A stretch of DNA of 32,645 bases. Origin: Bradyrhizobium sp. YR681 (GTDB taxonomy: Bacteria > Pseudomonadota > Alphaproteobacteria > Rhizobiales > Xanthobacteraceae). Under the pieces are notes generated by a model. It was not told where the DNA came from. It made no database searches and saw only the letters and a list, made by a program, of their open reading frames with translations. Below are positions 16,254 to 23,632 of the stretch, piece by piece. The DNA lies in NCBI RefSeq assembly GCF_000282615.1, contig NZ_AKIY01000184.1, positions 1 to 32,645 on the forward strand, given 5' to 3'. Numbering within the stretch: position 1 is the stretch's first letter; each line of letters starts with the position of its first letter. The position numbers and the translations under genes were made by a program.

Positions 16254-16823
16254 ATGAACATTCTCCTTCGCTTCGTGCTGCGCGTCGCCATCACCGTCGT
16301 GATGATGATTATCGGTGGCCGCGCCGGTGCCGCCGCGCCGACCGATCCGAGCGGCACATGGCTGGTCGAGGACGGTCGCGCGCGCGTCCGTCTCGAACGC
16401 TGCGGGCCCTCGCGCGACCGCATCTGCGGTTTCATCGTCTGGATGAAGGAGCCGGCCGACAAGCGCGGCCAGCCCTATCGCGACAAGGAAAACCCCGATG
16501 TAGACAAGCGCGCCCGCGCGCTGCTCGGCCATCAACTCATCATGGGCTTGCAGGCGACGCCCGAGGGGCGCTTCGCCGGCGACATCTACAATGCCGAGGA
16601 CGGCAAGTTCTATTCGGTCTCGATTTGGCGCGAATCTCCCGATCGCCTCAAGCTCAAGGGCTGTCTCATAAAATTCCTGTGCCAGACCCAGACCTGGCAG
16701 CAGACCCTCGACGTGCTGCCCGGCCAGCTGGTCGGCCTGACCGGCGATCTCAACGGCCCGCGCGCCGACAAGGAATGGGCGGCCGTGCCTGCGCCGAAAC
16801 CGATGCAGGCGAAGGCGAAGTAG
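16254..16823 (+). CDS. DUF2147-family exported protein
   Basis: A 189-residue exported protein. The ATG at 16254 has AAAGG 11 bases upstream; a GTG at 16245 is in frame but lacks a site. The signal peptide (MNILLRFVLRVAITVVMMII, cleavage near AGAAA) is followed by the DUF2147 pattern: GTWLVEDGRARVRLERCG, ICGFIVWMKEP, and a C-terminal part with WRESPDRLKLKGCLIKFLC. Paired cysteines may form disulfides in the periplasm. Members are small beta-rich periplasmic proteins of unknown function. It ends with a lysine/alanine tail and runs tail to tail into the next gene with 3 bases between. Confidence 0.9.
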   Translation: MNILLRFVLRVAITVVMMIIGGRAGAAAPTDPSGTWLVEDGRARVRLERCGPSRDRICGFIVWMKEPADKRGQPYRDKENPDVDKRARALLGHQLIMGLQATPEGRFAGDIYNAEDGKFYSVSIWRESPDRLKLKGCLIKFLCQTQTWQQTLDVLPGQLVGLTGDLNGPRADKEWAAVPAPKPMQAKAK

Positions 16824-16826
16824 CCT

Positions 16827-17138
16827 TCAGGTGTTTCGTAGCGCCCGCCGCAACGCGTCGAGCGCGTCTGCAAGTTGCTCGCGATGCGCGATGTCGTCCT
16901 TGGGGAGGGCCGCGACGCTGGTTGCGAGCTCGTGCAGGATGCCGGCGAGCAGGCCGAAATTGATGTGCAGATGCACCGATTTGCGTTCGTCGGCCGGGCC
17001 CGGATGGTGCAGCACCAGCGCAACGCCGCTGCCGTCGAGGTGTGCCTCGAACCGCGATGAATGCTCGAACGTGCCGACATAGAACTTGTCGGGATATTCG
17101 AGCGCGATCTCTGCCTTGTCGGGAACCGGCCGGGACAT
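16827..17138 (-). CDS. Unknown 103-residue protein behind a FixK-type box
   Basis: The ATG at 17138 is preceded by GAGGAGG at ideal spacing, the best ribosome-binding site in the window, so high expression is plausible. The protein is cytoplasmic (no signal peptide). It has a beta-rich first half (IALEYPDKFYVGTFEHSSRF, VALVLHHPG, KSVHLHINFGLL) and a helical second half (LAGILHELATSVAALP, QLADALDALRRALRN). Histidines are clustered: HH at about 44-45 and H-L-H at 56-58. I recognise no family. A perfect FixK/FNR box centred 90 bases upstream of its start lies equally far from the Irr-like gene on the other strand, suggesting shared low-oxygen control. Confidence 0.8.
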   Translation of the reverse strand: MSRPVPDKAEIALEYPDKFYVGTFEHSSRFEAHLDGSGVALVLHHPGPADERKSVHLHINFGLLAGILHELATSVAALPKDDIAHREQLADALDALRRALRNT

Positions 17139-17221
17139 GTGAACCTCCTCGATGCCCTTGCACTATGGCCGGGAATAAACCGGACCGCCTTGCGATCGAT
17201 CAGAGGCGTCCGCTCCCGGAT

Positions 17222-17235
17222 TTGATCCGGATCAA
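17222..17235. promoter_or_regulatory. FixK2/FNR-type box between divergent genes
   Basis: TTGAT-CCGG-ATCAA is a perfect match to TTGA-N6-TCAA; because CCGG is itself symmetric, the whole 16-base stretch 17221-17236 is a perfect palindrome. Its centre is about 90 bases from the start codon on each side (17138 minus, 17319 plus). It can therefore serve either or both promoters. Confidence 0.85.
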
Positions 17236-17318
17236 AGCCGGGTCGCCGCTTCTGCGATCGAATGGCAACTGGCCGGACGTTGCGCTGGCGCTTGGCCCTT
17301 TCAGCCGTGAGACGATCG

Positions 17319-17798
17319 ATGGACATGCAGGCCACGAATATCCCCGCGGGCGATGACAGCGGACCTGACGCCGCCTGGTCGGAGCTGGATGAGGGCGTGC
17401 AGCGCTGCCTGCGATTGCTCGGCGATGCCGGCCTGCGGCCAACGCGCCAGCGTCTCGCGCTCGGCCAGTTGCTGTTCCTGCGCGGCCATCGTCACGTCAC
17501 CGCGGAGGGGCTTCATGAAGAAGCGATCGCAGCGAACATGTATCTGTCGCTCGCCACCGTCTACAACACCCTGAACCAGTTCACCGAAGCCGGCCTGTTG
17601 CGCCGGATCGCCGCCGACGGCATCAAATCGTTCTTCGATACCGACACGTCCGTGCATCCGCACTTCTATCTCGAGGCTGAGGATGTGCTGGTCGACGTCG
17701 CCGATGGCCTCGCCTTTACCAAGGTGCCCGAGGCGCTTCCCGGCCACGAGATCGCGCGGCTCGACGTCATCGTCCATCTGCGCCGGAAGCGAACGTAG
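17319..17798 (+). CDS. Irr-like Fur-family transcriptional regulator
   Basis: A 159-residue DNA-binding protein. I chose the ATG at 17319 (MDMQATNIPAGDD); an ATG at 17262 is in frame but would begin within 30 bases of the FixK box, and one at 17325 is also possible. The winged helix is LGDAGLRPTRQRLALGQLLF, then HVTAEGLHEEA, then LSLATVYNTLNQFTEAGLL. The dimer domain keeps FFDTDTSVHPHFYLE and ends EIARLDVIVHLRRKR, very like Irr and unlike ferric-uptake Fur. The N-terminal Cys-Pro heme motif of Bradyrhizobium Irr is absent, and the second site reads HPH rather than HHH. It is probably the second Irr paralogue known in this genus; its iron or heme response may differ. Confidence 0.9.
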   Translation: MDMQATNIPAGDDSGPDAAWSELDEGVQRCLRLLGDAGLRPTRQRLALGQLLFLRGHRHVTAEGLHEEAIAANMYLSLATVYNTLNQFTEAGLLRRIAADGIKSFFDTDTSVHPHFYLEAEDVLVDVADGLAFTKVPEALPGHEIARLDVIVHLRRKRT

Positions 17799-17842
17799 CG
17801 TCGTCGTGCAAAGCGTGCCAGACTGGATCCCGATCGACTGCG

Positions 17843-18700
17843 ATGGCGAGACCGGTAGTGATGGTGGACCAGCCCTTTCCAGGCCAGAACCTGCGCCCTT
17901 TGCAAATACGGCTCGGCACCCAGACCATTGCGGGTCTTGAAAGCACGGGAGAGGGGCGTCCGATACTCCTCGTCCACGGCAATTCCGCCTCCTCACGCAT
18001 CTGGCAGAAGCAGCTGCAGGGTCCGCTCGGCGACAAATATCGCATCATCGCGATCGATCTGCCCGGGCATGGCGCCTCCTCACCCCCTCCGGATCCGGCC
18101 AGCGACTATTCCGGCCGCGGCTATGCTGCGGCGATCGCCGCGGTCGCGCGCGAACTCAATCTCGGGAATGCCGTCGTCGTCGGCTGGAGCCTCGGCGGCC
18201 ACGCCGTGCTCAATGCCGCGGCATTGTTGCCCATGGCCGCCGGCCTGATGATCTTCGGCACGCCGCCGGTCGGCAGCGGGCCGGAGGGCTTTGCCGGCTT
18301 CAAGAACCTGTCGCCGACGGCTTTCACGGCCTCGCCGACCGAGGCGCAAATCCAGGAATGGGTGCACACGGCCTTCGCGCCCGGCTACGCGCCGGTCCCC
18401 GATTTCGTCGTTCAGGATTTTCACAGGACCGACGGCAATGCCCGAGCCTGTCTCGGCGCCGTCGCGCAGGCCGGCGGCCTTGCCGACGAAGTCGAGATCG
18501 TGCGCAACCTGAAGATTCCGCTCGCGATCGTGCAAGGCGGCGAGGAGCAGATCGTCGACCTCGGCTATCTCCAGCGCTTGGCCGCCCCGACGCTGTGGCG
18601 CGGCGCGGTCCAGGTCGTCGCCGGTGCCGGCCATACGACGCAATGGGAGAAGGCGGACGCCTTCAACGAACTGCTCGACGCGTTCGCGTCCGGTGTGTGA
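17843..18700 (+). CDS. Alpha/beta-fold hydrolase
   Basis: A 285-residue cytoplasmic hydrolase. Marks are the oxyanion-hole segment ILLVHGNSASSRIW at about 41-54, the nucleophile elbow GWSLGG (Ser116), and the catalytic histidine in GAGHTTQWEK (about residue 264). The acid is probably in VDLGYLQRL. The sequence DLPGHGASSPPPDP follows strand 4, as in the haloperoxidase/esterase group. The substrate is not deducible. The start is uncertain: ATG at 17843 or, six codons later, 17861; neither has a strong ribosome-binding site. It follows the Irr-like gene by 44 bases on the same strand and could be co-transcribed. It faces the regulator gene at 18707 with a 6-base gap. Confidence 0.9.
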   Translation: MARPVVMVDQPFPGQNLRPLQIRLGTQTIAGLESTGEGRPILLVHGNSASSRIWQKQLQGPLGDKYRIIAIDLPGHGASSPPPDPASDYSGRGYAAAIAAVARELNLGNAVVVGWSLGGHAVLNAAALLPMAAGLMIFGTPPVGSGPEGFAGFKNLSPTAFTASPTEAQIQEWVHTAFAPGYAPVPDFVVQDFHRTDGNARACLGAVAQAGGLADEVEIVRNLKIPLAIVQGGEEQIVDLGYLQRLAAPTLWRGAVQVVAGAGHTTQWEKADAFNELLDAFASGV

Positions 18701-18706
18701 TTGTCT

Positions 18707-20257
18707 TCACCCCAACCCCGCGCGCCGGAATCCCTCGAGATAATGCTCGCGATCGGCCGCATTGGCCCACGGCAGTTGCGTCGCGATCCACTGCAGCGAG
18801 ATGCCCGGCTGGGTGCGGCGGAGCTCGCCCAGCGCCGTCTCGGCGAGCGCGCTGTCGCCGGTCATGCCGGCCGAGACCGCAAGCACGCGATAGGCGCCGG
18901 TGAGGTCGCCGCGGTGGCGGATCGCCTCGCGCGCGAGCGCGATGGCCTCGTCATAACGCCGTTCGGTGAAGCGCGCATAGCCGGCGATGCCGTGATAGAT
19001 CGCCAGCGACGGATCGCGGGGTGAGAGCCGGATTGCCCGCTGCGCCGCCGCGAACGATTCGGTCGAGCGCCCGGCATAGGACAGCGCCAGCGCGTAATAG
19101 CCTTGCGCCAGCGAGAAGTTCGGATTGAGCGCGAGCGCCTGCTCGAACTCCGACAGCGCGTCCGCAAGCCTGCGGGTCGAGAAGTAGACGCTGCCGAGCC
19201 CGGCATGCGCCCAGGCATCCTCATGGTCGCAGCGCACCGCGGCGAGCGCGGCGGCTTCCGCGGCGGGCGCCACCCTGGCGAGCTCGGTCCAGCCGAGATG
19301 CACGCCGAACATGTGGTTCGCCGCCAGCACCGACAGCGCCTGGCCGTAATTCGGATCGATCCCGATGGCGCGCTCGAGCAGGGCCTGTGCGGCCTCGTGA
19401 TCCTGCCGCGTCACGCGCCAGTAATGCGACAGGGCGCGCATCAAGAGGTCCCAGGCATCGAGGCTCGCCGGCGGCTTGCGCTGGCTGCGAAAATTCTCCG
19501 CCGCGTGAATCTGCGGCTCGATCGCCGCGGCGATCGCGTTGGTGATCTCGTCCTGCACGGCGAAGACGTCGACCAGCTCGCGGTCGTAGCGCTCGGCCCA
19601 GAGGTGGCTGCCTGACGTGGCGTCGTTGAGCTGCGCGGTGATGCGCACGCGGTTGTCGGCCTTGCGCACGCTGCCCTCGACGATGTAGCGGACGCCGAGT
19701 TCCTCGGCGATCTGCCGGATGTGGACCGCGCGTCCCTTGTAGGTGAAGGACGAGTTGCGGGCGATCACCATGAACCAGCGCTGCTTCGACAGCGCGGTGA
19801 GGATGTCCTCGCTGATGCCGTCGCCGAAATAATCCTGGGCGGGGTCGCCGCTCATGTTCTCGAAGGCGAGCACCGCGATCGCCGGCCGATCCGTCGCGGC
19901 GCGCGGCCGGGCCGTGACGAGCGCGGCAGGCGCCGTCGTCGTTGCCATTTCTTCCCGGACATCGCCGATGAAGCGAAAGCCCTTGCGCGGGATCGTCTTG
20001 ATCAGCCGCTGCGTCGCGCCGTCGTCGCCGAGCGCCTTGCGCGCGGCGTTGATCCGGCTGTTCAGGGCGGAGTCCGAGACGATGCGGTCGCTCCAGATCC
20101 GGCTGATCAGGTCATCCTTGCTGACCACACGTGCGCGCTCCGCGACCAGATAAAGCAGCAGATCGAACACCTGCGGCTGCAACGGCACGGCGACCCCGGC
20201 GCAGGTCAGTTCGCGCAGGTCGCCGTCGAGCACGTTGTTTTCAAAGCAAAATCGCAC
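18707..20257 (-). CDS. Winged-helix/TolB-like/TPR regulator (copy 1)
   Basis: A 516-residue protein starting at a GTG at 20257. Residues about 1-100 are an OmpR/CadC-type winged helix (LQPQVFDLLLYLVAE, SRINAARKALGDDGATQRLI, then KTIPRKGFRFIG). Residues about 125-250 are the TolB-N-like domain found in many class III adenylate cyclases of rhizobia (AIAVLAFENMSGDPAQDYF, then GDGISEDILTALSKQRW, YIVEGSVRKADNRVRITAQL, and LWAERYDREL). From about 265 to the end are TPR helices. It has no cyclase domain, receiver domain or membrane segment, so it is a cytoplasmic regulator whose signal is unknown. It closely resembles the gene at 22076 and is divergent from mddA. Confidence 0.92.
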   Translation of the reverse strand: MRFCFENNVLDGDLRELTCAGVAVPLQPQVFDLLLYLVAERARVVSKDDLISRIWSDRIVSDSALNSRINAARKALGDDGATQRLIKTIPRKGFRFIGDVREEMATTTAPAALVTARPRAATDRPAIAVLAFENMSGDPAQDYFGDGISEDILTALSKQRWFMVIARNSSFTYKGRAVHIRQIAEELGVRYIVEGSVRKADNRVRITAQLNDATSGSHLWAERYDRELVDVFAVQDEITNAIAAAIEPQIHAAENFRSQRKPPASLDAWDLLMRALSHYWRVTRQDHEAAQALLERAIGIDPNYGQALSVLAANHMFGVHLGWTELARVAPAAEAAALAAVRCDHEDAWAHAGLGSVYFSTRRLADALSEFEQALALNPNFSLAQGYYALALSYAGRSTESFAAAQRAIRLSPRDPSLAIYHGIAGYARFTERRYDEAIALAREAIRHRGDLTGAYRVLAVSAGMTGDSALAETALGELRRTQPGISLQWIATQLPWANAADREHYLEGFRRAGLG

Positions 20258-20388
20258 GTTTCTGTCGTCTCAAGCAAAAATCAAAGTCGTCTCAGGCGAA
20301 AATCAACCGTCCGCGAAAGTCAGGAGGCAGCCGATCCGGCATGGTGGGAACATCACAGTGCCGGTGTTTCGGCACAACGGAGTTTTCC

Positions 20389-21177
20389 ATGTCCCAGATT
20401 GATCACCAGGTTCATTCGATCGGCCCGGAGGTTGCGGGCTCTCGCATTTTCAAGTTCATCGCCTTTCTGTACGGAATTGCGGCGTATCTCGTGTTTTTCG
20501 TCACCATTCTCTACGCCATCGGCTTCGTCATGGGGCTGGTGGTGCCGAAGACCATCGACACCGGAACCGACACGCCGGCGGCCGAAGCCGTCATCGTCAA
20601 TCTCCTGCTGATGACGCTGTTCGCGCTCCAGCACAGCGTGATGGCCCGCAAGCAATTCAAGGCGTGGTGGACGCAATTCGTCCCCAGGCCGGTCGAGCGC
20701 TCGACCTATGTGCTGCTGGCAAGCCTGTCATTGCTCCTGCTGTTCTGGCAATGGCGCCCACTGCCGGCGGTGATATGGGACGTCGGAAATCCGGATCTCG
20801 CCGTGACGCTGGTCACGCTGTCGCTTGCGGGCTGGGTGCTGGTGTTCACCTCGACCTTCATCATCAATCATTTCGAATTGTTCGGATTGCACCAGGTGAC
20901 CAATCATCTCGTCGGCAAGGAAGCGACACCGCCGCGTTTCAAGACGCCGCTGCTCTACAAGTTCGTCCGTCATCCGATCTATCTCGGCTTCATCATCGCG
21001 TTCTGGGCGGCGCCGGTCATGACGGCGGGACATCTGCTGTTCGCGGCCGTGACCACGCTCTACATCTTCGTCGGCATCGCGCTGGAGGAGCACGACCTCG
21101 TCGATCTCTTCGGCGACGAATACCGGCAGTACAAACAACGGGTGTCGATGCTTATTCCCTGGCGCCGGTCAGTCTAG
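20389..21177 (+). CDS. mddA: Methanethiol S-methyltransferase, MddA-type
   Basis: A 262-residue inner-membrane enzyme that, in characterised relatives, methylates methanethiol with S-adenosylmethionine to give dimethyl sulfide. The ATG at 20389 follows ACGGAG; the frame is open upstream without a site. There are about five membrane segments, including FLYGIAAYLVFFVTILYAIG, VIVNLLLMTLFALQHSVMAR and TLSLAGWVLVFTSTFIINHF. The C-terminal NnrU/ICMT-like catalytic part reads LLYKFVRHPIYLGFIIAFW, then GIALEEHDLVDLFGDEYRQY. The HPIYLGF and EE-DL motifs bind the cofactor in this superfamily. Related but different activities (NnrU-like, isoprenylcysteine-type) are possible, though the full-length pattern favours MddA. 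Confidence 0.85.
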   Translation: MSQIDHQVHSIGPEVAGSRIFKFIAFLYGIAAYLVFFVTILYAIGFVMGLVVPKTIDTGTDTPAAEAVIVNLLLMTLFALQHSVMARKQFKAWWTQFVPRPVERSTYVLLASLSLLLLFWQWRPLPAVIWDVGNPDLAVTLVTLSLAGWVLVFTSTFIINHFELFGLHQVTNHLVGKEATPPRFKTPLLYKFVRHPIYLGFIIAFWAAPVMTAGHLLFAAVTTLYIFVGIALEEHDLVDLFGDEYRQYKQRVSMLIPWRRSV

Positions 21178-21298
21178 CCGTCGTGTCTTTCCGTCGCGTC
21201 CGCCGAAAGGAGGACGCGCGGTGGCACTGAAAGCGCGTAACGGACCTTGCCGGACTCGCCTGCAACCTTTCTCGGGGTGATTCCCCCTCACCCCGACG

Positions 21299-21352
21299 CC
21301 TCTCCCCGCATCCGCCTTCGTCGAGATTACGGCGAACAGGAGCGGGGAGAGG
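21299..21352. repeat. Inverted repeat in the GFA gene leader
   Basis: Perfect 11-base arms (CCTCTCCCCGC at 21299-21309, GCGGGGAGAGG at 21342-21352) flank a 32-base spacer. The arms equal those of the hairpin at 12821-12844, marking the same dispersed repeat family. It ends 29 bases before the GFA start codon and could affect translation. Confidence 0.6.
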
Positions 21353-21381
21353 AATTCAACCTTCATCAACGGAGACGAATA

Positions 21382-21804
21382 ATGAAACACGTCGGAAACT
21401 GCTTCTGTGGCGCGGTTACGGTCGAGGTCACGGGCGCGCCGGAGGCGATGGGCTATTGTCATTGCCGCTCCTGCCGCTCCTGGTCGGGCGGACCGGTGAA
21501 CGCCTTCAGCCTGTGGAAGCCCGAAGCCGTGCGCATCACCGAAGGCGCGCAGCATGTCGAAACCTTTGCCAAGACGCCGCTCAGCCAGCGCAAATTCTGC
21601 AAGGAGTGCGGCGGCCATCTCATGACCAATCACCCGCCGCTCGGCCTCGTCGACGTCTTCACCGCCACCATCCCCACGCTCGCCTTTGCGCCCGGCGTCC
21701 ACGTCAACTATTCCGAGACGGTGCTGCCGATGCGGGATGGCCTGCCCAAACTGAAGGATTTTCCGGCCGAGTTCGGCGGCAGCGGCGAGATGATGCAGGA
21801 GTAG
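21382..21804 (+). CDS. GFA-family (glutathione-dependent formaldehyde-activating-like) zinc protein
   Basis: A 140-residue cytoplasmic protein. The ATG at 21382 has GGAG 9 bases upstream. The zinc-binding cysteines of the GFA/CENP-V fold are all present: Cys7 and Cys9 in NCFCGAV, Cys26, Cys28 and Cys31 in YCHCRSC, and Cys73 and Cys76 in FCKECGG. Gfa of Paracoccus was described as binding glutathione and speeding its adduct formation with formaldehyde; most family members are uncharacterised. It follows mddA on the same strand after 204 bases that include a repeat, so co-transcription is uncertain. Confidence 0.92.
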   Translation: MKHVGNCFCGAVTVEVTGAPEAMGYCHCRSCRSWSGGPVNAFSLWKPEAVRITEGAQHVETFAKTPLSQRKFCKECGGHLMTNHPPLGLVDVFTATIPTLAFAPGVHVNYSETVLPMRDGLPKLKDFPAEFGGSGEMMQE

Positions 21805-21817
21805 CGGATTTCTTCCT

Positions 21818-22057
21818 TCTCCCCTTGCGGGAGAAGGTGGCGCGCGTAGCGCGCCGGATGAGGGGTATCCATCCACAAATGCAGTCGTAGGGGGGCAAAG
21901 CAAAGCGTGCCCACGCATTTCTTACGATCGAGAGAGATGGTGGGCACGGCGCAAGTGCGCCTTTGCCCACCCTACGGTTCCGGACTCGCGGATGGAAACC
22001 CCTCACCCGGCTTCGATGCTGCGCATCGAATCCACCCTCCCACAAGGGGCGAGGGTG
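21818..22057. repeat. Nested inverted-repeat element
   Basis: Two layers of imperfect inverted repeats fill this 271-base gap. The outer arms, 21818-21866 and 21998-22057, share CCCCTTG-GGGA and CCGG-TGAGGGGT in mirror order. Inside them, GTAGGGGGGCAAAGC at 21887 onward mirrors CTTTGCCCACCCTAC ending at 21975, each next to a GTGCCCAC/GTGGGCAC block. The inner part matches a widespread Bradyrhizobium GTAGGGTGGGCAAAG repeat (recalled). No coding sequence. Confidence 0.65.
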
Positions 22058-22075
22058 CACCGTCAGTGTGGTGAA

Positions 22076-23632
22076 CTACCTCATCCCGGCGCGCCGAAAT
22101 CCTTCCAGATAATGCTCGCGATCTTCCGCGCGCTGCATCGGGAGTTCGCGCGTCAGCCAGGCGAGCGTGAGCCCGGGCTGGGTGCGGTGCAGGCCTTGCA
22201 GCGCGGACGCCGCGAGCTGAGCATCACCCAGCATGCCGGCGGCGGCGGTCAGCACGCGGTGGGCGCCGACGAAATCGGCGCGCTGTCGCATCGACTCCCG
22301 CGCCAACTGGATCGATGCTTCGTAATTGCGGCCGATGAACTGGGCATAGGCGGCAACGCCGCAATAGATCGCCGCGAGCGGATCGCGCGGGCTCAGTCGC
22401 AGCGCGCGGCGCGCGGCGGCATCGCCGTCCTGCCATCGTCCCGCATAGCACAGCGTCACGCCGTAGAAGGCGTGCGCCATCGCAAAGTTCGGATTGAGCT
22501 TCAGCGTCAGCTCGAACTCCGCCAGCGAATCGTCGAAGCGGCGGCGGAATAAATAGGTATAAGCGAGGCCGTGATGGGCGAAGGCGTCCTCGCGATCGGC
22601 CTCGACCGCAGCCAGCGCCGCACGTTCGGCGACCGGAACGGTCATGGCCATGTCGGCCCAGCCCATATGCGCGCCGAAGATATGGCTCGTCGCGAGCAGG
22701 CCCAGCGCCTTGCCATAGGCGGGATCGATCGCGGTCGCCTTTTCCAGCAGCGCCTGCGCGGCCGCATTGTCCTCGCGCGTGATGCGCCAGTAATGCGACA
22801 GTGCGCGCATCACGAGGTCCCAGGCATCCAGGCTCCCCGGCGGCTTCTGCTGGGCGCGAAAACTTTCGGCGGCGTAGAGCTGCGGCTCGATCGCGGCGAC
22901 GATCGCCTCGGTGATCTCGTCCTGCACGGCAAAAACGTCGGCAAGCTCGCGGTCGTAGCGTTCGGCCCAGAGATGGCTGCCGGTCGAGACGTCGTTGAGC
23001 TGGGCCGAGATGCGCAGGCGCTCGCCGCTCCGCCGCACGCTGCCTTCGACCACGTAGCGTACGCCGAGCTCGCGCGCGACCTCGTGGATGTGCACGGCGC
23101 GGCCCTTGTAGACGAAGGAGGAGTTGCGCGCGACGACGAAGAACCAGCGCAGTTTCGACAGCGCGGTGATGATGTCCTCGCTGATGCCGTCGGAGAAATA
23201 CTCCTGCTCGCGGTCGCCGCTCATATTGGTGAAGGGCAGCACGGCGATCGCAGGCCGGTCCGGCAGCGCGAGCGCCGTCTGGGCCTGAACGGCCCGTCCG
23301 GGCTCCGGTGCAGCTGCGCCGAGCTGTGTCTGGACGTCGCCGACGAAGCGAAAGCCTTTTCGCGCGATGGTGCGGATCAGCGCCTGGTTCGCACCATTGT
23401 CGCCGACTGCCTTGCGCGCCGCGTTGATCCGGCTGGTCAGCGTGGATTCGGAGACGCTGCGCCCGTGCCAGATCTTGTCGATCAGCTCGTCCTTGCTGAC
23501 CACCCGGTCGCGGTTTTCCATGAGGTGGACGACGAGGTCGAAAACCTGCGGTTCCACGGAAACGGGAACCTGCTCGCGGCTCAGCTCGCGCCGGTCGGTG
23601 TCGAGAAGGTGATCCCGGAACAGAAACTGCAC
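22076..23632 (-). CDS. Winged-helix/TolB-like/TPR regulator (copy 2)
   Basis: A 518-residue cytoplasmic regulator beginning at a GTG at 23632 with GAGG 15 bases upstream. It has the same domain order as the gene at 18707: winged helix (VEPQVFDLVVHLMENRDRVV, SRINAARKAVGDNGANQALI), TolB-like middle (AIAVLPFTNMSGDREQEYFS, then DGISEDIITALSKLRW, and YVVEGSVRRSGERLRISAQL), then TPR helices to the end EHYLEGFRRAGMR. Identity to the other copy looks like 60-70% by eye and is highest in the TolB-like part. The recognition helix differs (SESTLTSRIN versus SDSALNSRIN), so targets may overlap. It is convergent with the GFA gene across the nested repeat. Confidence 0.92.
   Translation of the reverse strand: MQFLFRDHLLDTDRRELSREQVPVSVEPQVFDLVVHLMENRDRVVSKDELIDKIWHGRSVSESTLTSRINAARKAVGDNGANQALIRTIARKGFRFVGDVQTQLGAAAPEPGRAVQAQTALALPDRPAIAVLPFTNMSGDREQEYFSDGISEDIITALSKLRWFFVVARNSSFVYKGRAVHIHEVARELGVRYVVEGSVRRSGERLRISAQLNDVSTGSHLWAERYDRELADVFAVQDEITEAIVAAIEPQLYAAESFRAQQKPPGSLDAWDLVMRALSHYWRITREDNAAAQALLEKATAIDPAYGKALGLLATSHIFGAHMGWADMAMTVPVAERAALAAVEADREDAFAHHGLAYTYLFRRRFDDSLAEFELTLKLNPNFAMAHAFYGVTLCYAGRWQDGDAAARRALRLSPRDPLAAIYCGVAAYAQFIGRNYEASIQLARESMRQRADFVGAHRVLTAAAGMLGDAQLAASALQGLHRTQPGLTLAWLTRELPMQRAEDREHYLEGFRRAGMR

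Noticed and set aside
20358..20375. GTGCCG-N6-CGGCAC before mddA as riboswitch or operator
   Set aside because: A six-base stem 14 bases before the start codon could affect translation, but it is short and no known riboswitch motif surrounds it.
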